DNA of 34,496 nt from Acetobacteraceae bacterium (GTDB lineage Bacteria > Pseudomonadota > Alphaproteobacteria > Acetobacterales > Acetobacteraceae). The notes under the pieces are model-generated. The model had not been told where the DNA came from. It made no database searches and saw only the letters and a program-made list of their open reading frames with translations. The position numbers and the translations under genes were made by a program. The stretch lies in contig CANJXD010000003.1 of NCBI GenBank assembly GCA_947478535.1, forward strand, positions 1 to 34,496, read 5' to 3'. Of this stretch, positions 26,502 to 34,496 are shown piece by piece (position 1 is the stretch's first letter; every line of letters begins with the position of its first letter).

Positions 26502-27110
26502 ATGGCCCAAGACGAAAACCCGATCGCCCGCTGGCTCGGCCCGCCGACGCGCATCCTTGCGCTGGTCGGCGGCTGGTGGCTGTTGTTTCTGTCCTTCCTG
26601 ACCTGCTTCGAGATCATCGGCCGCAAGCTGTTCAGCTTTTCCCTGCAAGGCATCGACGAGGTCGGAGGTTACACCACCGCGGTCTTCTCCTCGCTCGCCC
26701 TCGCCTGGGCGCTGGTCGCGAAGTCCCACACTCGCGTTGATTTCCTGCTGGCGCATATGCCGAAGCTGCTGCGCGCCGGGCTCAACGCACTGGCCTATCT
26801 GCTGCTCGCCGCACTCGGCGTCTTCGTGGCGTGGCGCGGCTATGACGTGCTGGACGAGACGCTGCTGTTCGACGCGCATTCCGTCTCCCCCCTCGGTACG
26901 CCGCTCTGGATCCCGCAGGGGCTTTGGCTGGTCGGCATGGTGGTCTTCGCCATCGCGGCGGTCGCGCTGGCGGTGCATGCGCTGTGGTTGCTGCTGGCGG
27001 ACCGGCCGCGGCTGAATGACCTCTACGGCCCGATGACGCTGGATGAGGAAGTGGCGATCGAAGCGAGTGCCGTCGTCGCGCGCACGGGCGGCAAGGATGC
27101 GATGTCATGA
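26502..27110 (+). CDS. dctQ: TRAP transporter small permease (DctQ type)
   Basis: The 202-residue inner-membrane protein has four hydrophobic helices beginning ILALVGGWWLLFLSFLTCFE, TTAVFSSLALAWALVA, LNALAYLLLAALGVFVA and LWLVGMVVFAIAAVALA. The second helix is followed by the DctQ-type SHTRVDFLL (the family motif RxHIRVD). It couples the periplasmic binding protein to the large DctM permease, which uses a sodium or proton gradient. The preferred start is ATG 26502; the frame is open back to TTG 26466. Its stop overlaps the dctM start by 4 bases (ATGA). Confidence 0.88.
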   Translation: MAQDENPIARWLGPPTRILALVGGWWLLFLSFLTCFEIIGRKLFSFSLQGIDEVGGYTTAVFSSLALAWALVAKSHTRVDFLLAHMPKLLRAGLNALAYLLLAALGVFVAWRGYDVLDETLLFDAHSVSPLGTPLWIPQGLWLVGMVVFAIAAVALAVHALWLLLADRPRLNDLYGPMTLDEEVAIEASAVVARTGGKDAMS

Positions 27111-28414
27111 TCGGTGTCGGTGAGACGGCGATCGGCTTCGTCCTGCTGGTCGGCCTGCTGTTCCTCGGCCTGCATGTCGCCACAGCGATGTTCGGCGTCG
27201 CCGTGCTGGGGGCGTTGGTCTATCTCAGCCCCGCGCTGGTCAATACGGCGGGCATGCAGTTCTGGTCGGCGATGGAGGACTACACCCTCCTCGCCATTCC
27301 GCTCTGCATCCTGCTGGGGGAGATCCTGGTGCGCAGCGGCAGCACGGACCGGCTGTACCGGTCGCTGTCGGATTGGCTGAACCCGCTGCCCGGCGGCCTG
27401 CTGCACACCAATATCGGCGCGAGCGCGATCTTCTCCGCCGTCTCCGGCTCCTCCGTCGCCACGGCGGCGACGGTGGCGACCGTCGCGCTGCCATCTTTTC
27501 GGAAGCGAAACTACGACGACCGGCTGGTGCTGGGCTCGATTGCCGCGGGGGCCTCGCTCGGCAATCTGATCCCGCCCGGCATCGCGCTGATCGTCTATGG
27601 CGCGCTGACCAATACCTCAGTCGGCCAGCTCTATGCCGCGGCGGTGATCCCCGGTGTGGTAATGACGTTGCTGTTCATGCTGACCATCATCCTGCTGGCC
27701 TTGGCCAAGCCCGAATGGGTGCGGCAGAAGGAAGTGCTGGACCCGCTGATGGAACGCCTGGCGCGGCTGGTGGATTTGCTGCCGCCGCTGGCGATCTTCA
27801 CCATCATCATGGGCAGCATCTACACGGGCTGGGCGACGGTGACCGAAAGTGCGGCGCTCGCTGTGGTGGCGGCGCTGCCGATCGCCGCCTTCTACGGCAG
27901 GCTCAAGGTCTCGATGCTGCATGAATGCTTCATCGCCACGGCTCAGCTCACGGCGATGTCCATGCTCGTCCTTGCCTGCGCCTTCTACCTGAACTTCGTG
28001 CTCGGCCTGCTTGGCGTCACCCCGGCGCTCGGGAAATTCGTGACGGAACTCGGCGCATCGCGGGTCGAGCTGCTCATCGCGCTTTCGATCTTCTACCTGC
28101 TGCTCGGCATCTTCTTCGAGAGCCTGCCGATGATGGTGGGCACCGTGCCGGTGGTGTTTCCCGTGGTCATCGCGACGGGGATCGATCCCGTCTGGTTCGG
28201 CGTCTTCATGGTGCTGATGTGCGAGATCTCGCTGCTCTCGCCGCCGGTGGGAATGACGCTCTACGTCATCCAGGCGGTGCGGCGGGAAGGCACGATCGCC
28301 GAGGTCTTCGTCGGCACCATCCCCTTCTTCGCGGCGATGGTGGTGATGACCGGGCTGCTCGTCGCCTTCCCCGAGATGGCGCTGTGGCTGCCGAGGATGC
28401 TGTTCGCCAATTGA
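27107..28414 (+). CDS. dctM: TRAP transporter large permease (DctM type)
   Basis: The 435-residue protein has twelve or so transmembrane segments and the DctM hallmarks ALPSFRKRNYDDRLVLGSIAAGASLGNLIPPGI, in which the SIAAGA/LGNLIPPGI signature is prominent. The remaining sequence includes FYLLLGIFFESLPMMVGTVPVVFPVV and LLSPPVGMTLYVI. It forms the ion-coupled channel of a TRAP transporter with dctQ and the DctP protein. It is coupled to dctQ by the ATGA overlap at 27107-27110, and ends 31 bases before the end of the convergent amidohydrolase gene. Confidence 0.93.
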   Translation: MIGVGETAIGFVLLVGLLFLGLHVATAMFGVAVLGALVYLSPALVNTAGMQFWSAMEDYTLLAIPLCILLGEILVRSGSTDRLYRSLSDWLNPLPGGLLHTNIGASAIFSAVSGSSVATAATVATVALPSFRKRNYDDRLVLGSIAAGASLGNLIPPGIALIVYGALTNTSVGQLYAAAVIPGVVMTLLFMLTIILLALAKPEWVRQKEVLDPLMERLARLVDLLPPLAIFTIIMGSIYTGWATVTESAALAVVAALPIAAFYGRLKVSMLHECFIATAQLTAMSMLVLACAFYLNFVLGLLGVTPALGKFVTELGASRVELLIALSIFYLLLGIFFESLPMMVGTVPVVFPVVIATGIDPVWFGVFMVLMCEISLLSPPVGMTLYVIQAVRREGTIAEVFVGTIPFFAAMVVMTGLLVAFPEMALWLPRMLFAN

Positions 28415-28445
28415 GCCGCCCCGATGGGGGCGGCTCCGTCCCACA

Positions 28446-29639
28446 TCAGTTCACCAGCGCGCCGTCCCGCGCGACGATGCGCCCATGGCTGATGACGAGG
28501 CGCCGCGCCGGCGTCGCCACCACCGCTTCCTGCGGCGTCTCGGCATCCACCAGCACCAGGTCGGCCCGCGCGCCGACGCTCAGGCCGTAATCCGCGAAGC
28601 CGCAACCCTCCGCCGCCCAATCCGTCACCGTGGCCAGCGCCTGGGTCAGTTCATCGTCGCGGCGGAATTCGTTCTTCAGCCCGATGATCATCGCCCGCTG
28701 CAGCATGTCCGGCATGTTGTAGGGGGTCCAGGTATCGCGGATGCCGTCATTGCCGCCGAAGATCGAAACCCCGGCCGCCCGCGCCTTTTTCACGGAGGGC
28801 ACGGCACGGGACGGCGGGGCTGTCGTCGCCAGGCCGATCCGCGCTTCCGCCAGCGCGGCATAGAGCGCATCCGCCCGCGACACCTCGCCGAGGCAGAAGG
28901 CGTGGCTGACCACCACCTTCCCCTGCATGCCGAGGGCCTGCGTGCGTTCGATGATCAGGTCCATCGCAAAGGCGCCGAGCTCACCGGGTTCATGCAAATG
29001 GATGTCGAGCGGCACGCCGTGCTTCGACGCCAGGCCGAAGATCGCGTCCAGATGCCCCACGGGATCGCGGTCGATCCCGGAAGGGTCGAGCCCGCCCAGG
29101 ATATCCGCGCCATTCCGCAGCGCCTGTTCGAGCAGGTCCAGCGTGCCCGGCCGGATCAGCAGGCCGGATTGCGGGAAGGCCACCACCTGGATGTCCATCG
29201 TGCCGCGCAGCCGTTCCCGCAGCGCCACCAGCGCATCGCTGTGCGCCGTGCCGATTTCGGTATCCACATCGGCATGGCTGCGGATGCGCGTGGTGCCGCG
29301 TACCAGGAATTCGCGGGCCAGCCGGTCCGATTGCAGGGCGGGATCGAGGCCGAGGCGCTTCCTCTCCCGACGCTCCCCCTCGATCCGGTCGATGAGGCGC
29401 GGCCCCACCTCGTTCTTCCACCAGCCGAGGCCCCAGAGCGACTTGTCGAGATGGGTGTGGCCCTCGACGAAGGCCGGCAGGGCGAGCAGCCCTTCGCCAT
29501 CCACCTCGACCGTGCCGCCGCCGCCAGTCAGGTCCGACCCCATCGCGGCGATGCGGCCATCCCGCACCAGCATGTCGATGGGCGCGGCACCCAGGGGGGA
29601 GGTGAGGGGGCGGATATGGCGGATCAGCAGCGTGGTCAT
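28446..29639 (-). CDS. Cytosine-deaminase-like amidohydrolase
   Basis: The 397-residue enzyme keeps every catalytic residue of cytosine deaminase (CodA). These are H61 and H63 in GHTHLDKSLWG, Q157 in VAFPQSG, H214 and E217 in DIHLHEPGELG, H246 in VSHAF, and D298 in FGGNDGIRDTW. Numbering of four of these residues is the same as in E. coli CodA. The metal-bound enzyme deaminates a pyrimidine or related ring such as isocytosine or an ammelide-like ring; the DGIRDTW loop differs from CodA, so the substrate may too. Its ATG overlaps the stop of the upstream threonine-dehydratase-like gene by 4 bases (ATGA), so both are coupled. It forms a set with the TRAP genes. Confidence 0.86.
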   Translation of the reverse strand: MTTLLIRHIRPLTSPLGAAPIDMLVRDGRIAAMGSDLTGGGGTVEVDGEGLLALPAFVEGHTHLDKSLWGLGWWKNEVGPRLIDRIEGERRERKRLGLDPALQSDRLAREFLVRGTTRIRSHADVDTEIGTAHSDALVALRERLRGTMDIQVVAFPQSGLLIRPGTLDLLEQALRNGADILGGLDPSGIDRDPVGHLDAIFGLASKHGVPLDIHLHEPGELGAFAMDLIIERTQALGMQGKVVVSHAFCLGEVSRADALYAALAEARIGLATTAPPSRAVPSVKKARAAGVSIFGGNDGIRDTWTPYNMPDMLQRAMIIGLKNEFRRDDELTQALATVTDWAAEGCGFADYGLSVGARADLVLVDAETPQEAVVATPARRLVISHGRIVARDGALVN

Positions 29640-30649
29640 GCGAGCACCCATTCCCGGAAAAGGTCGAGGTCGATATTGCCGCCGCAGAGGATGGTCGCCA
29701 CGCGCCTGCCGCGCATGCGCTCCCTCTCCTGCATCAGCGCGGCCAGCGGCGCGGCGCCGGCGCCTTCGGCGAGGTTGTGCGTATCCTGCCAATAGGCGCG
29801 GATGGCGGCCGCCACTTCGTCATCCGTCACGGTGACGATGCGCGCGGCACCCTTGATGATCATCGCCAGCGCGCCGGGGTCCGGCACCCGCGTCGCCATG
29901 CCGTCCGCCTTCGTATTCGCGCTCGGCACCGTCACGACATGGCCGGCCTTGTAGGACAGCGCATAGGCCGCGGCTTCCGTGCTCTGCACGCCGATGATCT
30001 CGGTCTTCAGCCCCAGCAGGTCCCGCGCCATGATGCAGCCGCAGATGCCGGAGCCCAGCCCGATCGGCACATAGAGCGCATCGAGCGGGGGCGCCGCCCG
30101 GAACAGTTCCAGCGCATAGGTGGCGACGCCCTTCACCAGGTCCGGCGCGAAGGAGGGCGCGAATTCCAGCCCATCCTCCTGCGCCAGCCGCATCGCCTCT
30201 TCCCGCGCCGCGTCGAAATCCGCGCCGTGTTCGATCAGCCGCGCGCCCTGGGCGCGCATCGCGGCGTTCTTCTCCTGGCTGTTGCCGCGCGGGACGACGA
30301 TGGTGACCGTGACGCCGCTGCGTGCGCCGGCATAGGCAAGGGACTGTCCGTGATTGCCGCGCGTCGCGGAGATCACGCCCGGGCCGCCCGGCCGTTCCCG
30401 CGCCAGCCGATCCATGTAGACGATGCCACCGCGCACCTTGAAGGCGCCGGTCGGCGTGTGGTTCTCGTGCTTGACCCAGACATCCACGCCCGTGCGCGCG
30501 GCCAGCAGGGGCCAGGGATACTGCGGTGTCGGTGGAAAGACGCTTTGCACCAGGCTGGCGGCGGCTTCGAGCGCGGGCAGGTCGAACACGCGGGATGGCT
30601 CCCCTTGGAAACGGAAAGGCGCCCGGGACGTTCCAGGCTGCTGAACCAT
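29636..30649 (-). CDS. Threonine/serine dehydratase-like PLP enzyme
   Basis: The 337-residue fold-type II PLP enzyme has the cofactor lysine K71 in NHTPTGAFKVRGG and an asparagine in ATRGNHGQSLA. The phosphate-binding glycine loop is GLGSGICG. It resembles threonine dehydratase (serine/threonine ammonia-lyase) and related racemases such as serine racemase, and the substrate could instead be a hydroxy or ureido amino acid. No regulatory ACT domain is present, so it is of the catabolic type. A GTG/ATG start at 30676/30673 would overlap the divergent gene at 30666; ATG 30649 is preferred. No clear ribosome-binding site is visible. It is first in a two-gene operon with the cytosine-deaminase-like gene. 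Confidence 0.82.
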   Translation of the reverse strand: MVQQPGTSRAPFRFQGEPSRVFDLPALEAAASLVQSVFPPTPQYPWPLLAARTGVDVWVKHENHTPTGAFKVRGGIVYMDRLARERPGGPGVISATRGNHGQSLAYAGARSGVTVTIVVPRGNSQEKNAAMRAQGARLIEHGADFDAAREEAMRLAQEDGLEFAPSFAPDLVKGVATYALELFRAAPPLDALYVPIGLGSGICGCIMARDLLGLKTEIIGVQSTEAAAYALSYKAGHVVTVPSANTKADGMATRVPDPGALAMIIKGAARIVTVTDDEVAAAIRAYWQDTHNLAEGAGAAPLAALMQERERMRGRRVATILCGGNIDLDLFREWVLA

Positions 30650-30665
30650 AGCGGAGGGTGGCGCG

Positions 30666-31241
30666 ATGACCATCACAGTCGATAGCAGCCAGTGGACCGG
30701 CGAGCCTGGCGGCGCGGAGTCCCTCGTGCCGGTAGTGTGGGGCGAATTCGCCGATGAGGCCGCGCGCCTGGTTGCCGTGCAGCGGTTGCGCGCGGCCGGC
30801 GCGCAGGAGGAACACCCCGGCAGCGCGGCCGCCGAGGGCAGCCAGGCGCTGGCGCCGCCGGATGATCACCCGCAGGAAGCCGATCTGCGCAACCTGCGCC
30901 AGCTCGGCGTCGGCATCGCGATGGCTGCCGGCTCCATGGCCGCGGCGGGGCTTGTGATCGCCAGTGGCGGCGCCCTGCTGCCGGCGGTCGCCGCGGCGGC
31001 GCTGGCGGGAACGGCGCTCGGCGCGGCGGGGGAGGCGGTCGCCACGGTGGCAGCCCCTGTCCGCCCCGACGAAACCTCCCGCACCCCGCTTTCGCCCGAG
31101 AATACGCCGCAGGGCGCGGCGGCGCATGGCCCCCTGATCGGCCTGCGCGCGCCCACTGGCGGCATGCGGGAGCGGGCCGAAGCCCTGCTCCGAGATGCCG
31201 GGGCGCGGCGCATCTTCGTGCAGGATGCGGGGGCGCGCTGA
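30666..31241 (+). CDS. Small hydrophobic protein with possible duplicated ends
   Basis: The 191-residue protein has an N-terminal segment PVVWGEFADEAARLVAVQRLRAAGA and a C-terminal segment LIGLRAPTGGMRERAEALLRDAGARRIFVQDAG. Both look like a beta-strand followed by an (E/R)AxxLxxxGA helix, as in stress proteins with paired ferredoxin-like halves. Between them, about residues 80-130, lies an alanine/glycine-rich hydrophobic stretch (LGVGIAMAAGSMAAAGLVIASGG) that could span a membrane or form a glycine zipper. I do not recognise a named family. The ATG at 30666 has GGAGGG eight bases or so before it. It is divergent from the threonine-dehydratase-like gene, and close spacing suggests a shared promoter region. 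Confidence 0.65.
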   Translation: MTITVDSSQWTGEPGGAESLVPVVWGEFADEAARLVAVQRLRAAGAQEEHPGSAAAEGSQALAPPDDHPQEADLRNLRQLGVGIAMAAGSMAAAGLVIASGGALLPAVAAAALAGTALGAAGEAVATVAAPVRPDETSRTPLSPENTPQGAAAHGPLIGLRAPTGGMRERAEALLRDAGARRIFVQDAGAR

Positions 31242-31270
31242 ACGGCGCCACCCGCAGCCCCGATGCCTCC

Positions 31271-31298
31271 CCTGGCCGGCCTTGCAGCGCCGGCCAGG
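31271..31298. terminator. Hairpin between the hydrophobic protein and csp genes
   Basis: CCTGGCCGGC (31271-31280) pairs exactly with GCCGGCCAGG (31289-31298) over an 8-base loop. It lies in the gap between the 30666-31241 gene and the minus-strand cold-shock gene, so it may end both transcripts. No T tract follows on either side. Confidence 0.5.
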
Positions 31299-31308
31299 AG
31301 GGCGCCCC

Positions 31309-31512
31309 TCACATGGGCCGGAGGTTGGTCGCCGCGGCCTTGCCGCGCTCCATGGCCACTTCGTAGGAGACCTTCTGGCCCTCATTCAGGCCCTGCAGGC
31401 CCGCTTTCTGGACAGCGGTGATGTGCACGAAGACATCCTTGCCGCCGTCGGACGGAACGAGAAAGCCGAAGCCCTTCGTCGCGTTGAACCACTTTACGGT
31501 GCCGATCGCCAT
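31309..31512 (-). CDS. Cold-shock-domain protein (CspA family)
   Basis: The 67-residue protein starts MAIGTVKWFNATKGFGFLVP and contains both RNA-binding motifs, RNP1 (KGFGFL, about residues 13-18) and RNP2 (VFVHI, about 27-31). Such proteins bind single-stranded RNA or DNA and act as RNA chaperones in cold or stationary stress. The ATG is preceded by AAGGAG ten bases or so upstream. A 5' region of more than 200 bases before the next gene, groEL's terminator, leaves room for a structured leader of the kind seen in other csp genes. I do not see a proven thermosensor. Confidence 0.93.
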   Translation of the reverse strand: MAIGTVKWFNATKGFGFLVPSDGGKDVFVHITAVQKAGLQGLNEGQKVSYEVAMERGKAAATNLRPM

Positions 31513-31747
31513 ACGACCCGGGCTCCTTCTGCACTAGCTCGCCCAAGCGCCGATCGCCCGGGCAGGGCGCCATGCGGTGGCGGAACCTCAAAGGCGGCCC
31601 GGGGTGTGGCCCGGGAGGCACGGCGAAGGGAGCCAGAACGCAATGACGTCCCAAGAATGCGTGGCCGGTCCAGGCTGCATCAAGGCTGCTCACGCCCTGG
31701 TCACGGTCTTGTCAGGATTGTGACAGCGGGCCGCGTGATGGCCCACA

Positions 31748-31780
31748 AACGAAAAAGGGGCGGACCCGAAGGTCCGCCCC
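31748..31780 (-). terminator. Rho-independent terminator of groESL
   Basis: On the minus strand GGGGCGGACC, loop TTCG and GGTCCGCCCC form a perfect 10-bp stem (31771-31780 with 31757-31766), followed by TTTTT and CGTTT. It ends the groES-groEL transcript 47 bases after the groEL stop codon. The stable UUCG loop is a classic terminator tetraloop. Confidence 0.9.
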
Positions 31781-31826
31781 CATTCCCTGGCCCATTGCTG
31801 GGCCTGGATGCCGATCGCGGGAGCGA

Positions 31827-33482
<1,656 letters not shown>

Positions 33483-33505
33483 TTATGCTTAGATTGCGGG
33501 GCGGA

Positions 33506-33793
33506 TCAGGCCAGGATGCCCATGATGTCGGACTCCTTCATGATCAGGAGCTCCTCACCGCTGAGCTTGACCTCGGTGCCCGACCACTTGCCGAACAGGA
33601 TGCGGTCGCCGGCCTTCACGTCGAGGGCGCGGAGTTCGCCCTTGTCGTTCAGCGTGCCGGAGCCGACGGCGATAACCTCGCCCTCCTGCGGCTTTTCCTT
33701 GGCGGTGTCGGGGATGATGATGCCGCCCGCGGACTTCTCTTCGGCCGTAACACGGCGAACGAGCACGCGGTCATGCAGGGGTCGGAACTTCAT
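33506..33793 (-). CDS. groES: Co-chaperonin GroES (10 kDa)
   Basis: The 95-residue subunit starts [15 protein letters not shown] and includes the mobile loop region with [20 protein letters not shown] and the end [13 protein letters not shown]. It caps the GroEL ring. The start at 33793 is chosen over an upstream in-frame start (33817) because AGGAGAGGAC lies immediately before it and the length is the usual 95. It heads the groES-groEL operon, transcribed from the promoter at about 33903-33932. Confidence 0.97.
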   Translation of the reverse strand: MKFRPLHDRVLVRRVTAEEKSAGGIIIPDTAKEKPQEGEVIAVGSGTLNDKGELRALDVKAGDRILFGKWSGTEVKLSGEELLIMKESDIMGILA

Positions 33794-33874
33794 GATGTCC
33801 TCTCCTGTCGCTTCCAATTGAGTGGCAAGCTCTTCCGGAGATCTAAACGGCCGGCGGACCCGTTACGGCGCCCG

Positions 33875-33901
33875 CTAGCACTCCCCCCAGAGGAGTGCCA
33901 G
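33875..33901. promoter_or_regulatory. CIRCE-like element near the groES transcription start
   Basis: The arms CTAGCACTC (33875-33883) and GAGTGCCAG (33893-33901) are separated by exactly nine bases. This fits the HrcA operator consensus TTAGCACTC-N9-GAGTGCTAA with one left-arm and two right-arm mismatches. It lies just downstream of the predicted -10 and overlaps the expected transcription start, the usual place for CIRCE repression. Confidence 0.75.
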
Positions 33902-33902
33902 C

Positions 33903-33932
33903 CATTTAGGGGACTCCCCCGGCGTCGTCAAG
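33903..33932 (-). promoter_or_regulatory. groES promoter, sigma-32/70 type
   Basis: On the minus strand CTTGACG (33926-33932 on the plus strand as CGTCAAG) is followed after 13 bases by CCCCTAAAT. This resembles the sigma-32 pattern CTTGAAA-N13-CCCCATnT. Read as sigma-70, TTGACG-N17-TAAATG also fits. It lies between the two CIRCE-like elements, so heat-shock sigma factor and HrcA control may combine. Confidence 0.7.
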
Positions 33933-33937
33933 CATCG

Positions 33938-33964
33938 GCAGCACTCAAAGAGTGTGAGTGCTAA
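33938..33964. promoter_or_regulatory. Second CIRCE-like element upstream of the groES promoter
   Basis: The arms GCAGCACTC (33938-33946) and GAGTGCTAA (33956-33964) are separated by nine bases. The right arm is perfect and the left has two mismatches against TTAGCACTC. It lies just upstream of the -35 region. Being symmetric, it may also affect the divergent usg gene. Confidence 0.75.
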
Positions 33965-34094
33965 TCAATTGATCCAAAAGGTTTTTCTTGCCATCCCACC
34001 CTGACCCCATGGCATGCTGCACCGCAGAGGCACCCGAATCAGGACCCGAGTGCCCGCAGCAGCAGGCCCCCCGCTGGGGTCAGAAAGGAGCACG

Positions 34095-34382
34095 ATGGAT
34101 CTCTCCAGCCTCGAACGCTTCGTCGTCATGCCCGCAACACTTCCCGACTGGCGGCTGACCACCGCCGAGATCCTCTACCACCTGCCGGACCACCCCGGCG
34201 TGTTGCAGGCCTTCGTCTGGCAAAAGCACGACCTGGCGCCGCGCTTCCCCGAACTCGGCCGCTTCCTCGATTTCTGGCGGCGCGAGATCGAGGGGCCGCT
34301 GCATTCCGTGCGGGTCGCCTCCACTGCGCTGATCCACCCGGCGGAACTGCGCTACGCGAACGGGCAGTTCGTGCTGCACTAG
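34095..34382 (+). CDS. usg: Usg-family protein
   Basis: The 95-residue protein matches the alphaproteobacterial Usg family by its core YxLTTAEILYHLPDHP-like segment (here DWRLTTAEILYHLPDHPG), followed by LQAFVWQKHDLAPRFPELGRFLDFWRREIEGPLHSVRVA. Family members are small and of unclear biochemical role; an old link to the trp pathway is unproven. The ATG at 34095 has a strong AAAGGAG site seven bases upstream. It is divergent from groESL across about 300 bases, and the CIRCE-like element at 33938 lies between. It is complete within the window. Confidence 0.85.
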   Translation: MDLSSLERFVVMPATLPDWRLTTAEILYHLPDHPGVLQAFVWQKHDLAPRFPELGRFLDFWRREIEGPLHSVRVASTALIHPAELRYANGQFVLH

Positions 34383-34438
34383 ACTTGTTGCGAAAGTTGC
34401 GTGATTTTGGTGCGGCCGTGCTGGCCGTGGCCGGCGCC

Positions 34439-34468
34439 CTCGGTCAGCAGGGCCTCGGTCAGCAGGGC
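34439..34468. repeat. 15-bp tandem duplication near the right edge
   Basis: CTCGGTCAGCAGGGC occurs twice in direct succession (34439-34453 and 34454-34468). Being a multiple of three, it could sit in a reading frame, for example the minus-strand frame ending LLTEALLTEGAG before a stop at 34382. The window ends too soon to decide. Confidence 0.5.
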
Positions 34469-34496
34469 AGGAACCCTGCTTCGAGGTTGACCAGTG

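Noticed and set aside
31513..31826. A gene in the 314-base gap between csp and groEL
   Set aside because: It holds the groESL terminator and the csp 5' region; the short frames there have no homology or ribosome site.

Overview
The window is high-GC DNA (visibly around 70 % G+C, with NNC/NNG codons dominating), typical of an alphaproteobacterium. A class I lysyl-tRNA synthetase, a Usg-family protein next to a CIRCE-controlled groES-groEL operon, a Bug-type binding protein and TRAP transporter genes fit the Rhodospirillales, probably an Acetobacteraceae of the Roseomonas type. That placement is inference. I see no rRNA, tRNA, CRISPR array or intact insertion sequence.

Layout, left to right. 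(1) 1-1.65 kb: two small minus-strand genes of unknown function, the first cut by the window edge, divergent from a LexA/CI-like S24 repressor. (2) 1.7-2.7 kb: a Bug (TctC-like) binding-protein gene whose 5' end has no usable start codon and looks frameshifted. (3) 2.75-6.4 kb, minus: lysK translationally coupled by an ATGA overlap to an MprF-like gene whose synthase domain stops about half-way. (4) 6.6-13.9 kb, plus: a Tat-exported beta-carbonic anhydrase, asd, a DinG/XPD-like iron-sulfur helicase, an S9 prolyl-oligopeptidase-like enzyme and a TerB-like protein. (5) 13.9-18.4 kb: an AT-rich leader, then a very large RTX/cadherin-like secreted protein. It is built on four 189-residue tandem repeats (period exactly 567 bp), its expected initiator ATG reads ATA, and its stop codon lies inside a long palindrome. 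(6) 18.4-22.7 kb: an exported trypsin-like protease, and a copper-resistance operon copA-cueR-copZ behind a CueR-type operator. (7) 22.7-30.7 kb: a catabolic region with a TRAP transporter whose binding protein is split from its permease genes, two amidohydrolases (one CodA-like with all catalytic residues), a racemase/decarboxylase-fold enzyme lacking one catalytic cysteine, and a threonine-dehydratase-like PLP enzyme. A tandem array of 35-bp palindromic units sits inside it. (8) 30.7-34.5 kb: a small hydrophobic protein, a cold-shock protein, groEL and groES under two CIRCE-like elements flanking a heat-shock-type promoter, and usg.

Three themes stand out. First, two cell-surface genes (the Bug protein and the RTX protein) have intact reading frames but damaged starts. 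Second, several kinds of palindromic repeat sit at gene ends. Third, there is a self-contained uptake-and-breakdown cluster, probably for a nitrogen-containing cyclic or amide compound, with no regulator inside it. The genes seen are mostly from known families. The candidates for something less described are the lysK-mprF coupling with a half-length synthase domain, the RTX protein with its noncanonical start and long repeats, and the TRAP/amidohydrolase/racemase cluster.
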